A stretch of DNA of 64,000 nucleotides from Gnetum montanum (lineage: Eukaryota; Streptophyta; Gnetopsida; Gnetales; Gnetaceae). The notes below the pieces were generated by a model. That model had not been told where the DNA came from. It worked only from the letters and a program-made list of their open reading frames with translations, and did no database searches. A program made the translations under genes and the position numbers. This document shows, one piece after another, positions 1 through 10,622 of this stretch; within the stretch, counting starts at the first letter, position 1; every line of letters starts with the position of its first letter. The stretch lies in assembly GCA_015680685.1 (NCBI GenBank), contig MNCI01004504.1, forward strand, positions 727,847-791,846, written 5' to 3'.

Positions 1-426
1 GCATCTGCATGTAGCATTCTTGCCTAGATATTGTGTATAGCTTAGCTTTTTTTAGAAAAATTCATAAATTCATGCTATTGTTGGTAGTATGTTTATTAAT
101 AGAGCTATTTTTAGATTTTTGAGCCTATATATTTTATTGTATTTTGTATGTTGGTTGTTCTTTGAGTTTTTCTAATGTAGTCTCTTATTAAAAAAACACA
201 CATTTCGCTCCTAAAAGCAAGGAATGTATTTTGTGTGCATCTTCGTTTTGGTCACTCCTAAATAAAATCCATTTTGTATACGCCCATTTGAATATTCGAA
301 ACTAGTGAATGTTGACTATGGACATGGGATTCTATCAAAGGTACAATATAATTTAAGCAAGATGAAGGTTTGGAAAGTCTATTGATCATGGCCTCGTTCC
401 TAGCATGGGCGAGGTTGACCTTAACA
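1..426 (-). repeat. Element A 3' LTR (partial)
   Basis: This is the beginning, in minus-strand sense, of the left LTR. Its boundary at 426 is where similarity to the right copy stops. Read on the minus strand it starts TGTTAAGGTCAACC, matching TGTTGAGGTCAACC at the right copy. The minus-strand sequence just upstream (AGGGTTAAG, 427-435) can serve as a short polypurine tract. Confidence 0.8.
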
Positions 427-1759
427 CTTAACCCTCAAATTAAAAATTGCATGCAAGTGCAAGGAGCAACAAAAACCATGAAATTTTAAAAGGAGATGTA
501 ACAGATAGGGAATCACAAATATCACAAAATAGGCAAATAGAAACTTAAAAGTAAACTATATTAATCTAAGCATGATTAAAATAACCATATAATCAAAAGA
601 GAATTAGATGTGGGCCATCCTTACCACACCATCTTATTTAATAAAACTCTAAATATGTAATTTTATAAATCATAATTTTAACTATAAAGGTATATATATA
701 ATTAAAATGTATAACTAAGATCACATTCCCAATCTTCTCACAAGGTAAAAGTCAAAGAAACATGAACTACTTTGAGCATGAGACTTATGCCAAACTTAAC
801 AAGAAGGATAGGCTCATGTTAGATCGTAGCTAGTTGTAACTTTTAGATTTTTCCTTGGGACTCTTTCTCTCTCTTTTTTTAAAGGGAATGGATGAAAATG
901 ATTATTATTATTTTTTTTGACATTTTTTTGGGGAAATAGGTTTAAAAGGGGAATGAAGGCTAAGATGAGGATAGCTGCCAGACCCCATCACACTTAAGAA
1001 CTTATTACACTGCCAATGAACATGGTCCTCATTCTTTTTTTCTTTTCTTTTTTTTAAGAAAACTTTGCTCATGGTGTGCTTCATTCTTGAGGTAGCAATT
1101 CCAACATGAGTATGGCTAATTAGCTACATTATCAAAGAACATGGTCCTTTCAAAATTTTTCCCATGGTGCAGTTCAACCCTTGTGTATGTGCCTTTAATC
1201 ACAATTTAATGACATCATATAGGTCTCTTGAGTGGCTAAGGGTTCTCAAGTGGAGATGAACACACTTCACCTCGTTGTTCATAGGATAGCTATGGATCAT
1301 CACACTTGAGGGCTAGGGCTTATGAGAGAGAAAACGAGGCTTTCCAAGGTCACCTAGTGATTATGGCTAACCATTCTCTAACATCACATATCCTACACTC
1401 ACATGATCATGATGTTTACATGATAAGTTAGCATAAATCTCATCCTCCATAATCCAACATAACCAGTAAAATTAAAACCTTGAAAAAGACTATAAAGGAT
1501 CATAGGATTATTGAAATATATAATATAAAGAAGACTTTATGTAATAGTAATAGGATATATCATATAACGTATTATACTTACATTATTTTCCAATGGTATT
1601 ATGATGACCCAATGCTTAGTAACTCAAATGACCATAATGATTACTAAAATCATATTGAAAAGCATAAATCAAACCCAAACCAATATGCTAAGAAAGAGAT
1701 GTAAAGAAAACATGCAAATGTAACTATATACAAATGAAATGCATGGCAAAGGGGAAGAA

Positions 1760-2110
1760 AACATGCAACCAAGAATCTACTAGGTGTCCATGTGGGGCAC
1801 CTGAGTAGAAATGCTTCAAATGAAATGCATTAAAATTTCTAGGTAACTTATGTCCTTACACGTCAGCAATTTTGTACACATTGGGGCCAATGACATCTGT
1901 AATTTGGAACAAACTTGACCACATAAGAGAGAACTTACCTTGAAGATTTGCTCAACCAAATGCTCTACCTCTTTTCAAGACTAGGTCTCCTATCTTAAAG
2001 ACTTTACCTATATGTTTCTTGTTAGATCATCTTTTAACCATTTGTCAAAAATTAAGACCCAATTGTAATTCGCTTCTTCGTTTTCTATTAAGCACTAAAT
2101 TTGAATATTT
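1760..2110 (-). pseudogene. Element A integrase C-terminal fragment
   Basis: Read on the minus strand with a few stops ignored, this segment gives the typical tail of Ty3/gypsy pol. There is a basic KxGDLVL-like stretch, then a GPNVYKIADV-type segment, a KLPRNFNAFHLKHFY-type segment, and the end of the frame. In intact elements this follows the integrase core and contacts DNA. Here it is joined almost directly to sequence that should lie between protease and reverse transcriptase (2158-2451), so roughly 2.5 kb of pol has been lost. No catalytic residues remain. Confidence 0.65.
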
Positions 2111-2157
2111 AGTAAGATGAATAATTTTAGACCTGAGAAGTTCATCAAGTTCTTCTT

Positions 2158-3000
2158 TTAGATGAGTTTCAATTTTAGGTCTAAGTTTTGTAAACCATCG
2201 AATACTGCTTCTCTAGGAACATGTTCAATGGATGCATCGTCAAAATTTGGTGCACCTTCTAACGTTTTAAGGGATAGGATCTCATTTATGTCTTTGTCCT
2301 TCCGTAAAGGTGGAAAGTCATCCGAAAGAAATTCCTTTTCATTATGATAAGGTAAGGTGTCTTCATGGATTTTTTCACCTTCTCTAGAAGTTTGATAGCG
2401 TTGGGTGGAATCTATATGAGAGATAGGATTTATTTTTGTAATTTCACTCACATGGTCATTTATAACATGTTTTTCATGCTCAACCTCAATAACTCCAGCA
2501 TAAAGGTTAGTGTTTTAGTTCTCCAAAAATCGATTTTGCTAATTAAAGGTTGTAACTACCTATTTATAGAAAGGCTCTCTTGATATGACCATATATTGAG
2601 ATTTTCCTTTGATAGGGATTAACAATTCTAAGAAATCCAACCTAAAGAAGCCCCTAAACTTAGCTCCAAAATTCCTAGACAATAGCACACCATAAGTGGG
2701 TGACATGTTAACTACTATGATATTCGTATAGTATGTGAATGTATGATATTGTTTAAGTTATACTTTCACTCCTTTCAATGACCTTACTACACGTACATTG
2801 GACCCATCGAGTTGTATTACACTTCTCATTTGTGGTATCATTTGTGCTCCTAAGGTTTTACATACCTCAAGTGGCATGACACTGATGGTTGCTCTAGAAT
2901 CCATCAAACAATTATGAATGTTCTTTCCTAAAATAATCAAAGTTATTAGGAAAGGAGGTTGCTCTTTCTTGCTTGACATGGAATTATTTGTGTTTTGTAC
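2158..3000 (-). pseudogene. Element A aspartic protease and linker
   Basis: The minus-strand frame at 2758-2979 contains a retroviral-type aspartic protease core with the string LMDSRATISVMP. The family motif is D-S/T-G-A, so the active-site glycine has become arginine while the aspartate is kept. The following frame (2158-2451) is hydrophilic and corresponds to the region between protease and RT. In an active element this enzyme cleaves Gag-Pol. The Gly-to-Arg change and several stops make this copy inactive. Confidence 0.75.
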
Positions 3001-3204
3001 TGATAGTGTGTTAGGACTTTCTACAAAGTAAACTTGCCTTTTGGGGATTGGGGATATTCCTTTATTAGTTTCTGGTCTATGAACTACCTTTTAAATCACC
3101 TCTTTCATTTCGTTAAAGTGTAGGAGATCATACATTGAAATGTTAGCTTTAACTCTTTTTAAGTCCTCAATTAGATCATAAGTCTTATGTACATCTTTGG
3201 CTTC

Positions 3205-4568
3205 CTATTGAGGTGGGGCTCTTCTTGGTAGAGAAGGGGAGTTTGGCCGTTGTGGGGCATTTACTTGGGAAAACTCGATTTGATTGTTTGTATTATTTTG
3301 ACTAGGAATTTTTCTATTTGGAGGAGTATACGGATCATTCCTAGTTTGTTGTTGTGTGTTGTTCATGATATCACTAAGTCTACGGTAGCAAGCATTATGT
3401 GGGTTGGGGTCGCTTACGATAACTTGTTGTAATGAGAAAACTTCTTCATTTTCTATTTCATGAGCTACATTAAGGACCATAACAAGGGTTTTTCCATTTT
3501 GTTGACCTTGGATATTATCGTCATATAATGCTAAAAATTAGGGACAAGCCTTCTCATAATGTTGCCTTGTGTTATGAAGACAACAATAATCATCATTAAT
3601 TGATGAACTTGGATTTTCCAGTTGTACAGGATCCTTGTTGTTATTTCGCTTTAATTCAACTACTTCATTTGAAAGATTCTGCAGTGCAGTTAATATCTGG
3701 GTCATCTAGTTTTGAGTTTGAGTTGGGGGTTCAACAATATTAGATATACCATTTGGGTTTATGATGGATTGAATTAAGGCCTTCAATTGATCATCATTCA
3801 AACCAGTGTTAGATGGTAGGAATGAAGAAGATGTGGAACCTTGAAAGTAATTATTTGAAGGTTGAGTTAGTTAAAGAGGAGTGAGAGTTTGGAACATAGT
3901 GTTGGTCATTGAGAAAGTTGGTAGGGGTAGAGGGTTAGATTGCATAAGATTACTAATACTCATCATCCCAAATTGGGTTTGGATGCTGTTCATGAAGGTA
4001 ATTTGTTCTAAATCGATGGCTTTAGCCATTGCTCCTTGTATTTCTGTTATGTTGGGATTGAATTTGATGGCATAGGCAAAGAATGGGTCAATTGTAGACA
4101 AGTAAAAGTTGAGGATACCATCAGGTTGTGGACGCATCTCATTTGGTGCATAGGCAAGTTAACGAAGAAATCTTAAGTTGTAGTCCTAGACATTTTCTCC
4201 AAGTATTTTCCTTAAGCTTGTAAAACTACTTAATGCTATGGTCAAGCTAGTGAGCTTATCAAGCTAAATTAAAAACTTATTTTAAACTCTTGCCATGAGT
4301 TGATGGAGGCATTTGGGAGCATAAAAAACCATTGGGTGGCTTTGCTCTTGAAAGTCATCACAAAGACCTTGCATGCTATGCCATTTTGGACAATGTTATA
4401 GATCCCTAGTAAGGTTTCAAAACATTGTATATGTTGGCAAGCATCACTAGTAGGGTTTGCGGGATCATAGAACAAATTTACATTTTGAAGTAATTTTGGG
4501 ATGTCATGATAATTAGTAAAGTTTAAGGACTTGCTCACTAAGAAAGACAAGGGTTGATTGGTTGTCAT
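3205..4568 (-). pseudogene. Element A gag
   Basis: Minus-strand frames 4269-4568, 3871-4137 and 3205-3480 form one broken Gag. The N-terminal part holds the retrotransposon Gag core, including AxQWFFMLPNxSINSWQEF, a signature of plant Ty3 capsid (the position is normally A-x-x-WF..LP..SI.SW..F). A degenerate zinc knuckle lies near 3545-3600 with the pattern C-x2-H-x4-H-x4-C, the second Cys being His. A proline/asparagine/glutamine-rich linker follows. The ATG at 4566-4568 opens the first frame. Stops and frameshifts interrupt it. Confidence 0.8.
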
Positions 4569-5200
4569 CCTAGTCCAAGTTCTCCTAGGGATGGAACTTG
4601 GAAGGTGTGAAGCTCATTGCTTCCTTAGTGTAAAGTGACGGGTAATTGGTTGGTTAGGGGTAGAGGAGAGTACACTCATAAAACAAAAAATTACAAAATA
4701 TAAATGTTAAAATGAAACTATAAAATTGAATGAAAAGAACAGAAATATTGTAATAATATATTATTATTATTTTAAATTTAAAAAAAATACTAAAATATGC
4801 TATTTAAAAATATTTAAAAGAAAAATAAAAGTATGAAATTGCAATATTTATAAAACTTAAAAGAAAAATAGTAAAATGAAAAATTTTAGAAAAATAAATT
4901 TAAAATTGAATAATTAACACCACCTTACCAAAGTTTGGACTTAGGTCAGGATTGCTAAAACAAAACAAAAAAAAAGAAAAAAAAAGATTGGTAAAACAAG
5001 GTTTAGAAATTTGAAAATAGGATTCCAATAATGACAATTTTCAAAAAACGGGAAACATAAATTTTTCAAAAAAAAAAGGCATAAAGGGTTTGGAGACAAA
5101 GATCAAGAAACAAAACAAGTATAAGAAAAATGGAAAGAAAAACTAATATGGTAAAATAAAAAGCTAGAAAAATGGCCCTCCTTCTAGCATCAAAAAGCCG
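4569..5200 (-). other. Element A 5' leader
   Basis: This AT-rich, A-rich stretch between gag and the right LTR has no reading frame. Near 5178-5200 the plus strand reads CTTCTAGCATCAAAAAGCC. This could be a gapped, decayed reverse copy of a CTTCCCTAGCAGCGGCACCA-type primer site, but the match is weak. Confidence 0.4.
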
Positions 5201-6934
5201 TTGATGCGTATAAATTTTGGTTACATCAACACTTATTTTAGGAGACTAATACCTAAGGCACCTTCCATATGGGTACGGAGATCCAAGAATAGTCTTAGCT
5301 GAAGAGGGCTACGTGGCCTTTTGAAAATAGTAAACACAAAAAAAGAGAATTCTAATTGGCATGTATTGAAATTTTAAAATAAGTGATTATGTAAAACAAT
5401 AGAGAACTACAAAAAATAAATTTTTCTGTAGTCTGCTACTACCACAGTTCATGTCGTCGGTTTGTTGCAAATATCGTCGCAGCCAACATTGCTCGTAGCT
5501 GTTAGAAGAAGGAGAGAGAAAAAGTTGGATCCTGCCTTACTAAGAGAGACTACCTACTGTCGTTGCTATGCTGCTGCATGTTTGGTGAAAGAAAGGAGGT
5601 TGCCTACTGTTGGCACCATCCATGCTTCACTGTCACCAACAAGAGAGGGAGAAATCTATCTTTGTTGCTCGATGTTGCCATTATGTGACTGAGAGAGGAA
5701 GGGAGAGAAAGCTTTTACGAACGAGAGAAGAAGGGGATACTGCATCCTTAGAGGTCTGCTGTTCTGTGCCACCTCACGTCTACCAAAGAAAGAATAAAAT
5801 AGTACAAGAAACCCTTGTCACAGATGTATTGCCTGCTTGCCATTGTTGGTGTAGTCGCCAGATCCCGCTATCATGTGCTACAGACGCATTGCTGTCTCTA
5901 GTCTTATGTTTGTTGCCCTCACGAGTCTACTGCAAAAGGACAAAAAAAGAAAGAAACTCATTGCTTGCTGGTTAACCCCCAGGATCCCTCTTCCTATTGT
6001 CGTTCACATAGCAAGCCCGAGTTGTTGAGGAGGCCCCTACCTAGATGATCCCCTTGGTGTCTCCTCATTCTGTTCTTTATAGCTACACCAAAGAGGAAGG
6101 AAACCACTGCCTACCAATGATATTTGATATTCTAGTAATGTCCACCACCTTCCATTTTGGTGTAATCGACCCACTCCACTATTTGCATAACTTTCAGAAG
6201 TTATATCCAGCATTGCCACTTTTTGTCCTTATGTCCACCAAAGCGAAACGCTCACCATGAATGTCCAATGTCCAACATTGCCACCCCATGTTCTGCCGCT
6301 CCTAATTTTCTAGGTAGTTCCTAGCCACCCCCATGCTTTATAGATTTATCAGCTAAGCCAAATTTTTGGTGTTTTGCATTTTTTTAAATGTCAATTGTCA
6401 GGGTGGAAAATGTTGGATTTAGTTTTTATTTTATATGGTCTTCATCATTTATAAGCTTTCATAACTTAATAGGGTTTGGGTCATGCAATTTTGTCGTTAT
6501 TTGATTTTAATAGGCATTTGCTTGTAGTATTCTTGTCTAGATAATGTGTGTAGCTTGTCTTTTTTAAAAAAAAAAATTATAAAGTCCTACTTTTGTTGGT
6601 AGTATGTTTATTAATAGAGCTATTTTTAGATTTTTGAGCCTATATATTTTGTTGGATTTTGTATGTTGGTTGTATTTTGAATTTTTCTAATGTAGTCTCT
6701 TGTTAGAAAACCACATTTCACTCATGAACATATTTTTGTGTGCTTCTTCGTTTTGGTCACTCCCAAAAAAAAAAATCCATTTTGTATACGAACATTTGAA
6801 TATTTGAAACTAGTGAATGTTGACTGTGGACATGGGATTCTATCAGAGGTACAATATAATTTGAGCAAGATGAAGGTTTGGAAAGTTTGTTGATCATGGC
6901 CTTGTGCCTAGCATGGGCAAGGTTGACCTCAACA
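5200..6934 (-). repeat. Element A 5' LTR
   Basis: The right end at 6934 is fixed by homology with 1-426. The left end is estimated near 5200-5214, where a TGATGCG start adjoins the possible primer site, giving about 1.7 kb. The stretch 5440-6300 is richer in GC and holds chance frames built from repeated words such as GTTGCYRCTGYTG; it is untranslated LTR sequence. Confidence 0.6.
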
Positions 6935-7550
6935 ATCACCTTGAGGCATTTCCTAAAAATTAGAGTGTATTTTCTACATAAATAGTTGAAAGACTCACAA
7001 AAAGGCATCAAATTTCAAGCTTGACCGTTGCTTTGCAAAAGAAACAACTCTAAATTGTGTGCTGGTTGTACAACTTGGCCATTCAAATAGCCATAGTTAG
7101 GCATACTAACTCAAAACCATAACATGTGATTGATAGGCTAGTTACATGGAGAGCTGTTTTTCTAACTCTGCTCATATCCACAACTTGCTACAGTGACAAT
7201 GTACAAGCTGAGGTGTGGCTTCAACCTACATCATAGTATTCAAGCTGAGGTGTGGCTTCAACCTACATCATAGTATTCAAATCAATGGTAACAGTTTTGA
7301 ATAGAAAATAGTTTCAAAAATACCATTTCAAAATTCTCTTTCCTTTCCATGATTGTGTGGAATTAAAGCATTGATCCCATTAAATGATGTATAGACACAC
7401 CCAAAAATGGCTGTAACAGCTGCACCTCAACATGAGGTGTGGCTTAATTCCCAGCTGTTTGTTCAGCCATGAAGAGTAACTATCACAGTTGTCCGTCCGT
7501 ACGAGCTATGATAGGAGTTACAGCTCAATTTTTTTTCTCATGTAACTGAG
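6935..7550. other. Intergenic, AT-rich
   Basis: No gene or domain is seen. The stretch holds a 37-bp tandem duplication (listed separately). A related AGGTGTGGCTT word recurs near 7434-7446. Confidence 0.6.
7204..7277 (+). repeat. 37-bp perfect tandem duplication
   Basis: The unit CAAGCTGAGGTGTGGCTTCA... at 7204-7240 is repeated without change at 7241-7277, so the duplication is recent or the locus is conserved. Confidence 0.95.
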
Positions 7551-10500
7551 GCATGTTAACGATACCAACCAAAGCCTTCATCTCGTAATTGTTCTTCGAC
7601 CTCCGTCTGCATCTGCATCTGTGTCTTATTTTTCAGTTTAATTGAATTTTCTCCCTCCACCGTTGCTCATGTCGTGTGGCTTACTTTCTTGCTTTGCTTG
7701 TCCTGCACACGGTTTCTGAGGATCGCGGTCGCAGGTTCCGCGCTACAAACTGTACGAATTCCAGAGCGGAAATCGGACGAAAATTATTACTTTCTCTCGC
7801 CTGCATTGACTGCTTTGAGATTCTGAGCTTCGCAGTCGCAGCCCAAGAGACAAAACTCTCTTCAATTTGTCAAGCTTTGGGATTGTTTTCGGTCATCAAT
7901 ATCCCCCCTCTCTCTGTGACGTGGAATCCCGAACTGGAGACCCGAACGGGGACGGGCAACTCCATCGGCATCAACGTACCTGGCACCAGTGAATAATGTT
8001 ATCCCCATGTTTAAAACCCAACAAGGACAACCACAAACAGACGTCTAAAATATAAAGTTTTCCTATGTCAAGTGTCAACCCTGCTGGGATCTGGGATTTT
8101 GGAATTCTCTCTTGATTCATAATAAGCGAGGAGAATTTCAGTATTTTTTGCGTGCCATACTGATCAGTCAGCATAACAGGTTAACTAATCAGCAGTCAGC
8201 ATAAAAGACCAGCTCACGGAGCATGAGAATTACAAATATATGTTGGCTATTGCTGCAACCCTGCAAGTACAAAAGATGCAAGATTTAGCAGACAAATGAA
8301 ACACATTTTTGGTCCAAGTTTGAAGATGAAAGAGTAGATAGTAGGTAAGAACAGTATTGTCGCATTAGCATTTAGCACGACACAGAAGTGGTAGACAGTA
8401 GGCTATGGCGGCGGAACGCTGTGGAGGTGAGAGTTTGGTGCTGCTGCTGTATAGTGGTGTTGGTGCACTGTTGCAGTCGCGCTCAGGGATCCCAAGGAGC
8501 GTTGGCGTTTCGAAAATTTTGAAATAATAATGACCAGATTTTGTTGTTATGTTCAATTTTCTGGAGGAAGGGTTGGTGGGGAGAGCGAAGAGCACAAGCT
8601 TCAGCCATTTACAGCCTCGTGATCGGCGCAGATGAGATTGTAGACCGTGTAGCAGTCACGTGGATGCTTTTGACTACGCCATGCCATGCCTGATTGCGGT
8701 GTTGCCTATTTCGTTCCGTTGGATTGGATTTTTGTGCTGCCATTGCTGCTTCTCCGTTTTTCCTTCGTCAGTCGTCACCGTCCGTTCCAGACTGTTTTTC
8801 TGGAATCCTCGTTCCCTCGCATCATGTTGTCCAAGTTTGCTACAGTGCTTCTGTGCAAGTAATCTGTTACTTGGAAGTTGGAATGATTTTTTTTTTCCCG
8901 TTTCCGGCCAGCGATTCGAATGGAGTTTGTTTCTTCTGCTACATCTGTTCTCTTCTGCGCCTTGAGCCGAGAGCTTCGCTCCCTACCCCGGTTCCCCGTA
9001 ACGTGCAGTTGTGCAAACCCAGCAGCGGCCGTTAATCATGCGGATTAATCATGTGCCGACCAATGCTACTGTTGTTTCCAATATCGATTTTCGAGCGAGA
9101 GAAGCTAAGCTGGGTTCTGCTGCCGTTCTGGTCCTCTCCTCTGCTTCTTGGACGGTATTATAAGACCGCATAGGCATAGCCATTAGTACCGAATGACTGC
9201 TGTATCAAAATTTCAGGTTTTTGCGTCTGCGTCTGGGATTCGTCAATCGTTAAGTGTGGCTGGTGCTTCTCCTCGGATTTGTCCGTGCCGCACGAATTTC
9301 TTGAGGACGGGGCGTCGGGGATCTGCATGTGGACCTCGGCTTTTGATGCTTATCCCCATGAAATCTTTGCTTAGGATTACGCTGCGCAGAATCACTTCCC
9401 GTCTCCGGTTCCAATTTATTTTCGTTAAATTCCAAGGTCTGACGGCTTCGCAAATTGGGTTTATTTTAAAATGGCTTGGCACGCCGCGCAAATTACTGTA
9501 CAATTTCCCGAATGCTAACAAAAGGCCGCCTCCTGGGCAGCGATTTGATTAGACACGATTAGGAAGGATGCGAGTGATTGATTGAGAAGGATCTCGTTTT
9601 TATGCGGCTTCTTTTGTGCACATGCTTCGAAAAAGGGCTCTTCTTTCCCAGACAGACACACTCGTCAGAGAATGCCAGCAACATCTACAGTCTCTCTCCG
9701 CCAACGCAGTCTTCTTTCAGAGACTCATGTCTGCCATTGATCTCAAATGCAGAGATAAAAAGAGTCTTTGCCAAATAGTCGTGGATCATTTCAGTATCTT
9801 CGATGCAGGCAACTCTTGCTCTCGTCAATATACATCTCCTTGCTCTACTAATTCCATGTATGACTACTAACCCGGGCACGTTCATCTTCTCGTTTTAGAG
9901 TGTTTCGTCGGTCATCCAAAACGGGAGACAGCAACCAGCGCAGTCCTGTTGGGTTCATGACCTGCAACTCTGAAGAGAGGTGAAACGGGTACAGCTTTCC
10001 TGCGGTGCGGTGTGCCGCGACCCAGCAACTGAAAGGTAGCGAGCAACCTTTTCCAAAGTGTGAGAAAATGGATGGAGCGAGTACTGTACATGCGTGATGC
10101 AGTCTTACCAACTGTTGTTTTATCGTTGGACGATCAGCAGATCCAGCGGCGCTTTTCTCTTTCTTCGCAGGTCCCTCTCCCTCCCGACTCCTGACTACCC
10201 ACTTGCAGATGCGGTGGAGGATGATTTGAGTTGCTGCAGTCCCAACGGTGGGTTACGTTTTCTTCGTTTCTTTAACAACCTGGACCCTGGCTTCTCGTTA
10301 GGTAGAACTTTTCTTTTTCTCTCATGTCAACAAGAGCAAGTACCTAGGCTAGTATGTATTGTAGTAACCTAAGCCTCAATGTTTTGCCCGAATGTGTACC
10401 CTGCAGATGCAAACTTCACGCATCCGTCCTGGACGTGGATATGGTGGATTTTCTCTATCGGCGAAGTCCGGAGAAAAAGACTGTCGTTCTTAGGTTTTGA

Positions 10501-10622
10501 AGGAACATCAAATCACATCAGTCATCTGGACTACCAAACACAAACCCTAAGCACAAACACATACGCTCACAGTCCAGACACGGGTATCAGTGCAGCGGTT
10601 TAGTAGCGATCGTGCAGTGGCA
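7550..10622 (+). other. CpG-rich upstream region of the GATA gene
   Basis: This 3-kb stretch keeps many CpG dinucleotides and higher GC than the retrotransposon flanks. That suggests it is not heavily methylated and acts as promoter and 5' untranslated DNA. Several short open frames exist on both strands (for example near 7676, 8694, 9193 and 9616), but none shows a recognisable domain or coding-like composition, and they overlap on opposite strands. A TATTATAAGACC stretch near 9156 could be a TATA element, and pyrimidine-rich tracts occur at 9690-9715 and 10158-10190. No transcription start can be fixed from sequence alone. Confidence 0.5.
10379..10603 (+). other. Possible upstream ORF in the GATA 5' leader
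   Basis: An ATG at 10379 opens 74 codons that stop at 10601-10603, 20 nt before the main ATG at 10623. If the transcript starts upstream of 10379, this frame could reduce translation of the main ORF. The peptide is not recognised, and its reality depends on the unknown transcription start. Confidence 0.25.

Larger units (their letters stand above)
1..6934 (-). mobile_element. Element A: deleted Ty3/gypsy LTR retrotransposon
   Basis: A direct repeat links 1-426 with about 6505-6934 (for example the shared stretch around 88-150 and 6600-6670, both ending in ...GGTTGACCTYAACA). These are the two LTRs; the left one runs off the window. Between them, on the minus strand, lie gag, an aspartic protease and an integrase C-terminus, in the order expected when read from right to left. 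RT, RNase H and the integrase core are absent, so the copy is a non-autonomous deletion derivative. The base after the right LTR starts a possible target duplication (ATCAC, 6935-6939), but the partner lies outside the window. Region 427-1760 is the 3' untranslated part and shows no reading frame. The gag and protease resemble the Tat side of plant Ty3 elements more than Athila; that placement is an inference. Confidence 0.85.

Noticed and set aside
5460-5975. Plus-strand frames of 76 and 121 codons with many Cys
   Set aside because: They lie inside the element A LTR and result from GTTGCTGCT-like repeats.
7676-10372. Several 60-120 codon frames on both strands in the GC-richer upstream region
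   Set aside because: No domain or repeated codon pattern, overlapping on both strands; expected by chance at this GC content.
10590-10622. Upstream extension of the GATA frame to 10590
   Set aside because: The codon at 10590 is GTG; the first ATG in frame is 10623.
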